Shown: in pieces, positions 33,859 through 42,599 of the stretch
How positions within the stretch are numbered: position 1 is the first letter of the stretch
Layout: every line of letters starts with the position of its first letter
The notes under the pieces: model-generated
What the model was told of the DNA's origin: nothing
What the model saw: the letters and a program-made list of their open reading frames with translations, nothing else
The model's database searches: none
NCBI GenBank assembly: GCA_947178125.1
Contig: CAMWXB010000026.1
Span: 1-50,403 of the forward strand
Direction of reading: 5' to 3'
DNA: 50,403 nt
From: an uncultured Lachnospiraceae bacterium
Lineage (GTDB): Bacteria; Bacillota; Clostridia; Lachnospirales; Lachnospiraceae
Made by a program: the position numbers and the translations under genes

Positions 33859-35691
33859 ATGAGCAGATTAGAAATTGCATCACCAAACCGCGCCAGAATT
33901 GTTATGGAGGGCCTCTATAAGGATTTGGAGCGTAGAATTGAATCAAGCCCGCCGGGACTCTGCCCGGTGGATATGTCGAGAGCTTTTCTTGACCTGTGCC
34001 ATGCGCAGACTTGTGGAAAGTGCGTACCGTGCCGTATCGGTCTTGGACAATTGAGCCATTTCATCGAGGATGTCCTGAATGGTAAGGCGACAATGGAAAC
34101 ATTGGATATTATGGAGCAGACAGCGCTTTCCATTATGGAGTCGGCGGACTGCGCCATCGGATATGAAGCAGCCAATATGGTATATAAGGGATTGATCGGT
34201 TATCGGGATGATTACATAGGCCATATTCAGAACAATCGTTGTACCTGTACCTATAACCAGCCGGTATCCTGCGTATCGCTATGTCCGGCACATGTGGATA
34301 TTCCGGGCTATATTGCGCTTGTCGGCGAGGGAAGATATCAGGATGCTATCCGCCTGATTCGGAAGGACAATCCTTTTCCGACGACCTGCGGCTTTATTTG
34401 TGAGCATCCCTGTGAAGCGAGATGCCGAAGAAATATGGTAGACGATTCCGTCAATATACGCGGGCTCAAACGGGTAGCAGCTGATTTTGCCGGTGAAGTA
34501 GACCCGCCGGCATGTGCACCGAGTACCGGAAAGCGGGTGGCAGTTCTCGGCGGCGGCCCCGGCGGTTTGAGTGCAGCTTATTATTTGCAGCTTATGGGGC
34601 ATCAGGTGACGGTCTATGAAATGCTTCCCGAACTGGGCGGCATGCTGCGTTACGGCATCCCCAATTACCGCCTGCCGAAGAACCGGCTGGACGAGGATAT
34701 CAGGAGCATCCTGAAAACAGGCGTCGAGGTAAAACACGGCCTGAAGATCGGACAGGATATCACCATTCAGGAACTGCGGGAACAATATGATGCCGTCCTC
34801 ATTACCATCGGTGCGAGCACCGATAAGAAGCTCGGACTGGAGGGAGAAGATGCGGAAGGCGTATTGTCTGCGGTCCAGTTCCTCAGGAATGTCGGCAAGC
34901 ATGAGATCATGGACCTGACCGGAAAAGAAGTCGCGGTCATCGGCGGCGGAAATGTTTCCATGGATGCGGTGCGGACTGCAAAACGTCTGGGTGCAAAGAA
35001 AGTAAGTATTGTATACAGAAGAAGAATGTCCGATATGACGGCGCTGCGCGGTGAAATCGACGGTGCCATTGCGGAAGGAATCGAACTTCAGACATTGAAA
35101 GCGCCATCATCGATTGCAGTCGATGAGAAGAATCATGTAAAAGGCATATATGTAACGCCGCAGATGGTGAGCGCGATACGGGACGGCCGGGCGAGCATCA
35201 AACCTACCGGAGAAGAGGATATATACATTCCATGTGATGTGCTCATCAAGGCCATCGGACAGAATATTGAGACGCGGCATTTTGAAGAAGCCGGTATTCC
35301 GGTGGCGCGCGGCCGGATTGTTACCAAGCGTTCGGGTACGTTTGCCAATATGCCAGGTGTCTTTGCGGGCGGTGACTGTGCGAGCGGTCCGGCATCTGTT
35401 ATCAGCGCGATCGCGGCGGCAAAAGTCGTCGCGGCCAATATTGATGAATATCTCGGATACCGCCATGAAATATCCTGCGATGTAAAAATCCCTGAACCGC
35501 ACCTGAATGACAATTCTCCCTGCGGAAGAGTCAATCTGACAGAGCGGGAGGCATGCGAAAGAATCTGTGATTTTGAAGGCGTAGAGAACTGCATGACCGA
35601 AAAAGAGGCGAAACAGGAGGCGAGTCGCTGTTTGCGCTGCGACCATTTCGGATATGGCATATTTAAAGGAGGCAGAGAGACATTATGGTAA
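33859..35691 (+). CDS. NuoF-cluster/GltD-like flavoprotein, hydrogenase partner
   Basis: This 610-residue cytoplasmic electron-transfer subunit has an N-terminal NuoF-like iron-sulfur module (TCGKCVPCRIG near 52-62, and a fourth Cys in SADCAIG) without the NuoF FMN/Rossmann part. A GltD-type [4Fe-4S] region follows, with cysteines around 130-195 (PVSCVSLCPAHVD, TCGFICEHPCEARC). The FAD fold is VAVLGGGPGGLSAAYYLQLMG, and the NAD(P) fold is VAVIGGGNVSMDAVRTAKRLG. C-terminal RCLRCDHFG adds two more cysteines. The gene overlaps the hydrogenase gene by seven bases. It probably links NAD(P)H with that hydrogenase, as in glutamate-synthase-like group A2 hydrogenases. The exact donor is inferred. Confidence 0.8.
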   Translation: MSRLEIASPNRARIVMEGLYKDLERRIESSPPGLCPVDMSRAFLDLCHAQTCGKCVPCRIGLGQLSHFIEDVLNGKATMETLDIMEQTALSIMESADCAIGYEAANMVYKGLIGYRDDYIGHIQNNRCTCTYNQPVSCVSLCPAHVDIPGYIALVGEGRYQDAIRLIRKDNPFPTTCGFICEHPCEARCRRNMVDDSVNIRGLKRVAADFAGEVDPPACAPSTGKRVAVLGGGPGGLSAAYYLQLMGHQVTVYEMLPELGGMLRYGIPNYRLPKNRLDEDIRSILKTGVEVKHGLKIGQDITIQELREQYDAVLITIGASTDKKLGLEGEDAEGVLSAVQFLRNVGKHEIMDLTGKEVAVIGGGNVSMDAVRTAKRLGAKKVSIVYRRRMSDMTALRGEIDGAIAEGIELQTLKAPSSIAVDEKNHVKGIYVTPQMVSAIRDGRASIKPTGEEDIYIPCDVLIKAIGQNIETRHFEEAGIPVARGRIVTKRSGTFANMPGVFAGGDCASGPASVISAIAAAKVVAANIDEYLGYRHEISCDVKIPEPHLNDNSPCGRVNLTEREACERICDFEGVENCMTEKEAKQEASRCLRCDHFGYGIFKGGRETLW

Positions 35692-37427
35692 ATCTTACGA
35701 TAGACGGAAAACAGATAACAGTGGAAGAGAATACGACCATTATGGAGGCTGCCGCACAGAACGGGATTCCCATTCCCAAACTCTGCTACTTGAAGGGCAT
35801 CAACGAAATAGCCGCCTGCCGCGTATGTGTCGTGGAGCTGGAAGGTAAGGACCGATTGATCACTTCCTGCAATAATGTGGCGGAAGAAGGAATGGTCATT
35901 TATACGAACAGCCCGAAAGTCCGCAGGAACAGACGGACAACGGTGGAACTGATCTTATCGCAGCACGACTCCCACTGTGTAAGCTGTGGGAGGAGCGGCA
36001 ACTGCAGCCTGCAGAGCGTGGCGAATGATTTGAACATTATTGATATTCCGTTCAAGATGGAAATCGGAAAACAGGCCTGGGATAAACAGTTCCCCCTGAT
36101 TCGGGATTCGTCCAAATGTATCAAGTGTATGCGTTGTGTACAGGTATGCGATAAAGTGCAGGGACTTGGTATCTGGGATGTGGAAGGAACGGGTATATGG
36201 ACGACTGTCAATGTGGCGGGGCATAAGAACATCAGCGAAGCGGACTGTTCGCTGTGCGGCCAGTGCATTACCCATTGTCCGGTAGGCGCGCTCAGAGAAC
36301 GTGACGATACGGAAAAAGTATGGGAAGCCATTGCAGATAAAGAAAAAATTGTTGTTGTACAGGTGGCGCCGGCGGTGCGTGCAGCCTGGGGAGAAGAACT
36401 CGGTCTGAAGGAAGAAGATGCAAGTATCGGTAAGATTCTGGACGCCCTGAAAAGAATGGGTGTGGATTATGCGTTTGATACGACCTTTTCCGCAGACTTG
36501 ACGATCATGGAAGAGGGAAATGAATTTCTGAAGCGGTTTACGGCGGGTGAACTGAAAGAACGGCCGATGTTCACTTCCTGTTGTCCCGGCTGGGTTCGGT
36601 TCATCAAATCCCAGTTTCCTCATATGATCGGACAGCTTTCCACGGCTAAATCGCCGCAGCAGATGTTCGGTGCCGTGATGAAAACTTATTTTGCCGAAAA
36701 AATCGGCGTTTCACCGGAACAGATCTTTACGGTATCCGTCATGCCCTGCGTTGCCAAGAAAGGGGAACGGGAGATGGAACTGTTCTATGAAGAGTATGCC
36801 GGACATGATATCGATGTCGTCATTACGACAAGAGAACTCGTGAAAATGATTCGCTCCGCCCATATCAGCCCGGATACACTGGAGGATATCGAGAGCGACA
36901 GACCCATGCAGCAGGGCTCCGGTGCGGGGGTTATTTTCGGCGTTACGGGCGGCGTTATGGAGGCAGCGCTCCGCACAGCCTATTATCTGTTGAAAAAAGA
37001 AAACCCGCCGGCCGATGCTTTCAAGGCGGTAAGAAGTCCGGCTTTCCAGGCAAATGACGGTGTGGCGGAAGCAGACTTCAACATCGATGATATCACCGTA
37101 AAAACAGCTGTTGTCAGCGGTCTTGGCAATACAAGAGAACTGCTCGGAAAAATTGAGCGCGGCGAAGTGCACTATGATTTCGTGGAAGTAATGGCCTGCC
37201 CGGGCGGTTGTGTCGGCGGCGGCGGCCAGCCTATTCATGACGGTGAGGAACTGGCGTTTGAACGGGGCAGGAAACTTTATCGTCTGGACGAGAATGCGGC
37301 AATCCGTTTCTCCCACGAAAATCAGGATATTCTGCAGATGTACGAAGAATTTTTTGAGGCGCCGCTTTCCCATAAGGCACATACATTGCTCCATACGGAA
37401 CATAAGAGGCAGGAGGATGAGGTATAA
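35685..37427 (+). CDS. hydA: [FeFe] hydrogenase, group A
   Basis: This 580-residue enzyme makes or oxidises H2. An N-terminal [2Fe-2S] domain has Cys34, 45, 48 and 62. His94/Cys98/Cys101/Cys107 form the H-x3-C-x2-C-x5-C cluster site. Two [4Fe-4S] clusters use Cys145/148/151/155 and 188/191/194/198. The H-cluster motifs are TSCCPGW (Cys299/300), MPCVAKK (Cys355) and MACPGGCVGGGG (Cys505/509). The C-terminal small-subunit-like segment is present. Its start overlaps the flavoprotein gene. Maturases hydE/F/G are not in this window. Confidence 0.95.
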   Translation: MVNLTIDGKQITVEENTTIMEAAAQNGIPIPKLCYLKGINEIAACRVCVVELEGKDRLITSCNNVAEEGMVIYTNSPKVRRNRRTTVELILSQHDSHCVSCGRSGNCSLQSVANDLNIIDIPFKMEIGKQAWDKQFPLIRDSSKCIKCMRCVQVCDKVQGLGIWDVEGTGIWTTVNVAGHKNISEADCSLCGQCITHCPVGALRERDDTEKVWEAIADKEKIVVVQVAPAVRAAWGEELGLKEEDASIGKILDALKRMGVDYAFDTTFSADLTIMEEGNEFLKRFTAGELKERPMFTSCCPGWVRFIKSQFPHMIGQLSTAKSPQQMFGAVMKTYFAEKIGVSPEQIFTVSVMPCVAKKGEREMELFYEEYAGHDIDVVITTRELVKMIRSAHISPDTLEDIESDRPMQQGSGAGVIFGVTGGVMEAALRTAYYLLKKENPPADAFKAVRSPAFQANDGVAEADFNIDDITVKTAVVSGLGNTRELLGKIERGEVHYDFVEVMACPGGCVGGGGQPIHDGEELAFERGRKLYRLDENAAIRFSHENQDILQMYEEFFEAPLSHKAHTLLHTEHKRQEDEV

Positions 37428-37538
37428 AAACTTGCTTTGTTGTCCGGTTTGTGGTAAATTCTTAAATAAGTTGAAAAATTGCAGATTTTTCATAGACAAA
37501 TTTATTTGTGCAAGTAGAGTGAGAATGAGGTATACAGG

Positions 37539-38108
37539 TTGAAGAAGTTTAGAGGACTTGTTTTGTGTCTGGCATGCGCTCTGTTTCTAATGGGATGCGG
37601 GGAAGATGAAGCATTGGATGCTTATCAGGCAGATATGGAAACATTTTTTGCGCATATCGCGGAGTTCGATGAGAATATAAATGCGATTGATACAGGCCAG
37701 GAAGATTATGTGGCGCAATTGTTGGAATATCTGGATGCGTTGGATGCAGAAGTGGCATGGATGGCAGAACTTGAAGTGCCGGAACAGTTTTCGGTGGTAG
37801 ACAATCTCGCTGACGAAGCGAGTGAAAACATGAGGCAGGCGGTCTCGTATTTTCATATGGCCTACGAAGCGGAAGAATTTAACCCTAATTATGAAGAAGC
37901 AGCAAGGGAATATTATCAAAGAGCTAATATCAGACTCCAGTATATTGTCATGCTGCTTCACGGAGAGATTCCGGAAGGAGAAGGCATCACCTATACGGAA
38001 GAAGACAATAGTATTTTTGGTGACGGTTATCTGAATAAATCGGATGATGATTCGGAAGACGACACCGGAGAAGATACAGGTGATGGTACAGAAGGAACGC
38101 AAGAATAA
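37539..38108 (+). CDS. Small acidic lipoprotein of unknown function
   Basis: This 189-residue secreted protein starts with TTG, nine bases after a GAATGAGG ribosome binding site; no in-frame ATG precedes the signal peptide. The signal ends LFLMGCGED, a good lipobox, so Cys20 should be lipidated. The rest is predicted helical (LLEYLDALDAEVAWMAELEVPE) and the tail is an acidic Asp/Glu/Gly/Thr low-complexity run. It lies between the hydrogenase and metH, 24 bases upstream of the latter, and may be co-transcribed with it. Function is unknown. Confidence 0.6.
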   Translation: MKKFRGLVLCLACALFLMGCGEDEALDAYQADMETFFAHIAEFDENINAIDTGQEDYVAQLLEYLDALDAEVAWMAELEVPEQFSVVDNLADEASENMRQAVSYFHMAYEAEEFNPNYEEAAREYYQRANIRLQYIVMLLHGEIPEGEGITYTEEDNSIFGDGYLNKSDDDSEDDTGEDTGDGTEGTQE

Positions 38109-38132
38109 GCAAGAAGGAGAGCGCATAGCAGC

Positions 38133-40595
38133 ATGACAAAACAGGCTTTTATGGATTTGATCAAAGAAACACCGATTTTTCTGGATGGAGCGACGGGGTC
38201 CAATCTTCTGAAAAGAGGAATGCCGGCCGGCGTCTGCCCGGAAAAATGGATATTGGAACATCGGGAAGTTCTGATCGGCCTTCAAAGAGAATTTGTAGAG
38301 GCCGGCAGCAACATCCTCTATGCACCGACTTTTTCCGCGAACCGGATTAAATTGAAGGAATATGGTCTGGAAGAGCAGATTCGGGAAATGAATCATCAGC
38401 TGGTGGCGGTATCCAGAGAAGCCGCCGGGGGAAAGGCCCTTGTCGCAGGTGACCTTACGATGACCGGCGAGCAGCTTGCGCCGATGGGGAAGATGGATTT
38501 TGAAGAACTGATTTCCATCTATAAAGAACAGATTGGTTATCTTGTGGAAGCCGGCGTCGATCTGCTCGTTGTCGAAACGATGATGAGCTTACAGGAAACG
38601 AGAGCGGCGCTCATTGCGGCAAAGGAAACCTGTGACCTGCCGGTCATGACAACGATGACTTTTGAAGCGGATGGCAGGTCTTTATACGGGACGGATGCCG
38701 TGACCGCGGCGGTCGTTCTGGAAAGTCTGGGTGCGTCGGCAATCGGCGCTAATTGTTCCACAGGGCCGGATAAGATGACAGAGATCATACGGGCGATGGC
38801 GGATGCAACGACGATTCCGGTCATTGCGAAACCGAATGCGGGACTTCCTTTCTTAGACGAAAACGGTCAAACGGTTTATGATATGGAAGAAGCGGAATTT
38901 GCGGACGGCATGAAACTGCTCGTGGAAGCGGGCGCTTCCATTGTTGGCGGATGCTGCGGCACTACGCCTTCTTATATTCAGGCGGCCAAAGAAGCCGTCG
39001 GCACAATGCAGATTCGGCATAGGGAGCCAGGCACACTGCGGTATCTGACGAGCGAGCGGAAAACGGTCGCTTTTGGGCTGAACGATAATTTTATGATTAT
39101 CGGCGAGCGCATCAATCCGACCGGTAAACTGGCCGTTAAGAAGAAGCTGCAGGCCGAACTTCGGGAAGGAACAATGGAAATGGTATCAACCCTGGCGGAA
39201 GAGCAGGAAGCCTGTGGTGCGAGTATCCTGGATGTTAATGTGGGAATGGGCGGTATCGATGAAAAAGCGATGATGCTTCGGGCTGTTGAGACAGTGTCCG
39301 GCCTTACGAGCCTGCCTCTCTCTATCGATTCAAGCCATGTGGATGTCATCGAGGCGGCACTCAGGAGATATCCGGGAAGAGCGCTGATCAATTCCATTTC
39401 TTATGAAAAAGTAAAATTTGAATCTCTTTTACCGATTGCGAAAAAATATGGCGCAATGTTCATTCTGCTTCCGCTGTCGGATGCGGGACTGCCGGAAAAT
39501 CTGCAGGAAAAAATAGAGATTATCGAGAAAATACAGAAGCGTGCCTTTGAACTTGGCATGCGTAAAGAAGATATTATCGTGGACGGGCTGGTGGCGACGG
39601 TGGGCGCCAATAAGACAGCCGCCATCGAGACATTGGAGACAATACGGTACTGCAAAGAGAATGGACTTGCGACGACCTGCGGTCTGTCCAATATTTCTTT
39701 CGGACTGCCAGAGCGCAGTTATGTGAATACGGCTTTTCTGACGATGGCGATTCAGGCGGGCCTTACAATGGCAATCGCGAATCCTTCTCAGGAACTGCTC
39801 GTCAGCCTTGCCTTTGCTTCCGACCTGCTTTTGAATAAAGAGGGTGCGGATATCCGTTACATCAATCTGATGGAAGCGGTGAAAGAAAAGAGAGAGGCCA
39901 TGGGCGAAACAACGGTAAAGCCCACGGGCATTCCGATTGCCGGGAAGAAAGCAGAAGTACAGAACAATGGCTCGATTTTGGAGAAGCTGCGCGCCGATGT
40001 CCTGAAAGGAAACATAAACGGAATCGCTGCGGATACAAAGCAGGCGGTGGAAGAGGGAAACGAGCCCAAGAAACTGCTGGATGACGTTCTGCTTCCGGGT
40101 ATCAATGAAGTAGGTGAACTTTTTGATAAGGGAACCTATTTTCTGCCCCAGCTCATTGCGAGCGCGGAGGCAATGAAAGCTTCGATTGAATATCTGGAGC
40201 CACTTCTCATGGAAGATAATACCGGAAAAGAAATGCCGACGGTCGTTATCGCTACCGTAGAGGGCGATATTCATGACATCGGCAAGAATCTTGTCGCACT
40301 GATGTTAAAGAATTACGGTTTCCATGTCATTGACCTTGGCAAAGATGTTCCGAAAGAGAAGATTATAGAGGCCGCAGTCGAACACAATGCGCAGATTATC
40401 GCGCTTTCGGCGCTGATGACAACGACCATGCAGCAGATGAAACATGTCATCGCGTATGCGAAAGAAAAAGAAGTGGATGCGAAGATCATCATTGGCGGAG
40501 CTGTCATCACACAGGAATATGCGGACGAAATCGGTGCGGACGGCTACTCGAAGGATGCGGCGGATGCGGTGAAACTGGCACAGCGCATAGTGTGA
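38133..40595 (+). CDS. metH: Cobalamin-dependent methionine synthase without activation domain
   Basis: MetH transfers a methyl group from 5-methyl-THF to homocysteine through cobalamin. The homocysteine domain has zinc ligands Cys208 (GANCST) and Cys274/275 (GGCCGTTP). The pterin-binding domain begins near FMIIGERINPTGK (about 322). The cap and B12 domain follow, with DIHDIGKN containing His714, the lower axial ligand. It ends at 820 residues, lacking the C-terminal S-adenosylmethionine activation domain of the E. coli enzyme, so reactivation must come from another protein. This is common in Clostridia. The stop codon lies in the first stem of repeat copy D. Confidence 0.93.
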   Translation: MTKQAFMDLIKETPIFLDGATGSNLLKRGMPAGVCPEKWILEHREVLIGLQREFVEAGSNILYAPTFSANRIKLKEYGLEEQIREMNHQLVAVSREAAGGKALVAGDLTMTGEQLAPMGKMDFEELISIYKEQIGYLVEAGVDLLVVETMMSLQETRAALIAAKETCDLPVMTTMTFEADGRSLYGTDAVTAAVVLESLGASAIGANCSTGPDKMTEIIRAMADATTIPVIAKPNAGLPFLDENGQTVYDMEEAEFADGMKLLVEAGASIVGGCCGTTPSYIQAAKEAVGTMQIRHREPGTLRYLTSERKTVAFGLNDNFMIIGERINPTGKLAVKKKLQAELREGTMEMVSTLAEEQEACGASILDVNVGMGGIDEKAMMLRAVETVSGLTSLPLSIDSSHVDVIEAALRRYPGRALINSISYEKVKFESLLPIAKKYGAMFILLPLSDAGLPENLQEKIEIIEKIQKRAFELGMRKEDIIVDGLVATVGANKTAAIETLETIRYCKENGLATTCGLSNISFGLPERSYVNTAFLTMAIQAGLTMAIANPSQELLVSLAFASDLLLNKEGADIRYINLMEAVKEKREAMGETTVKPTGIPIAGKKAEVQNNGSILEKLRADVLKGNINGIAADTKQAVEEGNEPKKLLDDVLLPGINEVGELFDKGTYFLPQLIASAEAMKASIEYLEPLLMEDNTGKEMPTVVIATVEGDIHDIGKNLVALMLKNYGFHVIDLGKDVPKEKIIEAAVEHNAQIIALSALMTTTMQQMKHVIAYAKEKEVDAKIIIGGAVITQEYADEIGADGYSKDAADAVKLAQRIV

Positions 40596-40724
40596 GAAGA
40601 ACTTCTAAGGCTTGCACCAATGGAGTGCTTATGTTTCACCTAAAGGTGAAACGCCAAGAAGTTCTACGATTTGCCAGAGGCAAATCTTTCTCACACGAAA
40701 GAACGCCTGAAATACGGCGTTCTT
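40590..40724 (+). repeat. Intergenic three-way-junction element, copy D
   Basis: GTGTGAGAA (40590-40598), which includes the metH stop codon, pairs with TTCTCACAC (40688-40696). The first inner arm pairs GAACTTCT (40599-40606) with AGAAGTTC and carries a distal hairpin TTTCACC/GGTGAAA (40634-40651). The second arm is GATTTGCC/GGCAAATC (40668-40686) with an AGA loop. A separate hairpin AAGAACGCC/GGCGTTCTT (40699-40724) follows, then CCTGAAAACTATGG. It lies between metH and ilvB. Confidence 0.85.
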
Positions 40725-40758
40725 CCTGAAAACTATGGATAGAGGATGGAGGATTATT

Positions 40759-42372
40759 ATGATAGGTGCGGATGCAATCGTAAAATGTCTGGAAGAAGAA
40801 GGCGTAGAATATGTATTTGGTTATCCGGGTGTCGCAATTTGCCCGTTTTATAACAGTATTCTGGAGTCGGATATCAAGACCATTCTGATTCGAACGGAAC
40901 AGAATGCTGCTCATGCGGCCAGCGGTCTTGCACGGGTGAGCGGGAAGGTCGGTGTCTGTGCGGTCACTTCCGGCCCTGGTGCTACCAATGTGATCACCGG
41001 CATAGCGACCGCTTTTGCCGACAGCATCCCGCTTGTCTGTATTACAGGGCAGGTCAACAGCGAACTGATCGGTTCCGATGTATTTCAGGAAGCGGATATC
41101 ACAGGCGCGGTGGAATCCTTTGTAAAATACAGCTATCTCGTCAAAGATGTGAACGATATTCCGAGAATCTTTAAAGAGGCTTTCTATATTGCAAATTCCG
41201 GACGGAGAGGCCCGGTTTTAATTGACGTACCGATCGATATCCAACGCGCCGCTTTGAAGAAGTTCGCATATCCCGAAACGGTGAACTTGCGTACTTATAA
41301 ACCGACTGTCAAGGGTCATGCCGTTCAGATCAAAAAGGTCATCGGAGAACTGGCGAAGGCAAAGCGTCCGATCATCTGTACGGGGGGCGGCGTGCTGCTT
41401 AGCGGAGCGCAGGAAGAACTGCGTGCTTTTGCCGAAAAATACAGCATTCCGGTCGTTTCGACTATGATGGGCATTGGCGTTATGCCGACGAAACATCCTA
41501 TGTATTACGGAATGGTCGGCAACAACGGAAAGCCCTATGCCAACCGGGCGATGAATGAATCCGACCTTCTTATTATGGTCGGTGCGAGAGTGGCGGACCG
41601 CGCAGTCAGCCAGCCGGATTTGATTACCGAGAATAAAATTCTGGTGCACATTGATGTGGACCCGGCGGAAATCGGAAAGAACGTAGGCGCTTCCATTCCG
41701 CTCGTAGGCGATGCGAAACATATTTTCGAAGATATTGCCAAAGAAGAATTTACCTGTGAACATGAAGAATGGATCACAACGTTGAATCATTACCGGGATA
41801 CGATGGGCAAAAAGAGAAATCCCAATCCTGACTATGTGGACCCCGCGGAGTTTATCCGTCTGTTATCCGAGCAAATGGAAGATGATGCCGTTTATGTAGC
41901 GGATGTAGGACAGAACCAGATATGGTCGTGTTCTTATCATATCGTGAAGAACGGAAGATTTTTGACGACCGGCGGTATGGGAACGATGGGCTATTCGATT
42001 CCGGCCGCCATGGGTGCGAAGCTGGCATGCCCGGGAAGACAGGTCGTTGCGGTGTGCGGCGACGGCTCTTTCCAGATGTCCATGATGGAGCTTGCTACCA
42101 TGCGTCAGTTCCATGTGCCGGTGAAAATTATTGTTCTGAAGAACAATTACCTCGGCATGGTAAGGGAATTTCAGCATTATAACTACAAGGACCATTATTC
42201 TGTCGTAGATCTGTCGGGCAGTCCGGATCTGGAAAAACTGGCAATGGCCTATGATATGAAATTCATGCGGCTTTTTACAATGGAAAATGTGGAAGCTGCC
42301 ATTGCGGAATTTCTGGCGCAGGATGAATCCGTGTTGATGGAATGTGTTATTGATCCGATGGATCTCGTCTAG
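40759..42372 (+). CDS. ilvB: Acetolactate synthase, large subunit
   Basis: This thiamine-diphosphate enzyme condenses two pyruvates to acetolactate (or pyruvate plus 2-oxobutyrate), the first shared step of branched-chain amino acid synthesis. The 537-residue protein has catalytic Glu47 in RTEQNAAHAASG, the FAD/TPP core, and GDGS (434-437) of the GDG-x(~25)-NN cofactor motif ending near KNNYLG. The first residues read GYPGVAICPFYN in place of the usual GYPGGAILPLYD. ATG 40759 has GGAGG six bases upstream; ATG 40735 does not. A regulatory subunit gene lies 230 bases downstream, separated by repeat copy E. Confidence 0.9.
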   Translation: MIGADAIVKCLEEEGVEYVFGYPGVAICPFYNSILESDIKTILIRTEQNAAHAASGLARVSGKVGVCAVTSGPGATNVITGIATAFADSIPLVCITGQVNSELIGSDVFQEADITGAVESFVKYSYLVKDVNDIPRIFKEAFYIANSGRRGPVLIDVPIDIQRAALKKFAYPETVNLRTYKPTVKGHAVQIKKVIGELAKAKRPIICTGGGVLLSGAQEELRAFAEKYSIPVVSTMMGIGVMPTKHPMYYGMVGNNGKPYANRAMNESDLLIMVGARVADRAVSQPDLITENKILVHIDVDPAEIGKNVGASIPLVGDAKHIFEDIAKEEFTCEHEEWITTLNHYRDTMGKKRNPNPDYVDPAEFIRLLSEQMEDDAVYVADVGQNQIWSCSYHIVKNGRFLTTGGMGTMGYSIPAAMGAKLACPGRQVVAVCGDGSFQMSMMELATMRQFHVPVKIIVLKNNYLGMVREFQHYNYKDHYSVVDLSGSPDLEKLAMAYDMKFMRLFTMENVEAAIAEFLAQDESVLMECVIDPMDLV

Positions 42373-42375
42373 GCT

Positions 42376-42550
42376 AGCGTGAGAAGAGCTTCTAGAGCTC
42401 ATACAGCTAAAGCCTGGTTCCCAGGCTTGGCTGTTTCGCTAAGAAGTTCTACGACTTGCGAAGCAAGTCTTTCTCACGCTGGAGAATGCCTAAAAAGCGG
42501 CATTCTCCCTTGAGAAGCGGCGTTTTTCCATGAGATGTGACATTCTTCCT
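42376..42550 (+). repeat. Intergenic three-way-junction element, copy E
   Basis: AGCGTGAGAA (42376-42385) pairs with TTCTCACGCT (42471-42480). One inner arm is GAGCTTCT with AGAAGTTC plus the distal ACAGC/GCTGT and AGCCTGG/CCAGGCT stem. The other is GACTTGC/GCAAGTC (42453-42469). A hairpin GGAGAATGCC/GGCATTCTCC (42481-42508) follows. Its right arm overlaps three imperfect tandem 20-base units at 42491-42550. Compared with copy D, base pairs change T-A to C-G in the closing stem and in the second arm. It lies between ilvB and ilvN. Confidence 0.85.
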
Positions 42551-42599
42551 GAAGAGGGACTGTGTCATGTAGTTTGCGTATTATGAATGGAGGTTCATG

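Noticed and set aside
36711..37499. 262-codon minus-strand frame across the hydrogenase gene
   Set aside because: It is a shadow of the conserved H-cluster region on the other strand.
37428..38132. Possible SAM or cobalamin riboswitch before metH
   Set aside because: The short 37428-37538 gap and the 24-base gap before metH hold no recognisable SAM-box or B12-box.
39429..40274. Long open frame on the minus strand inside metH
   Set aside because: It is fully contained in a clear metH reading frame and its translation shows no recognisable domain or codon pattern of a gene.
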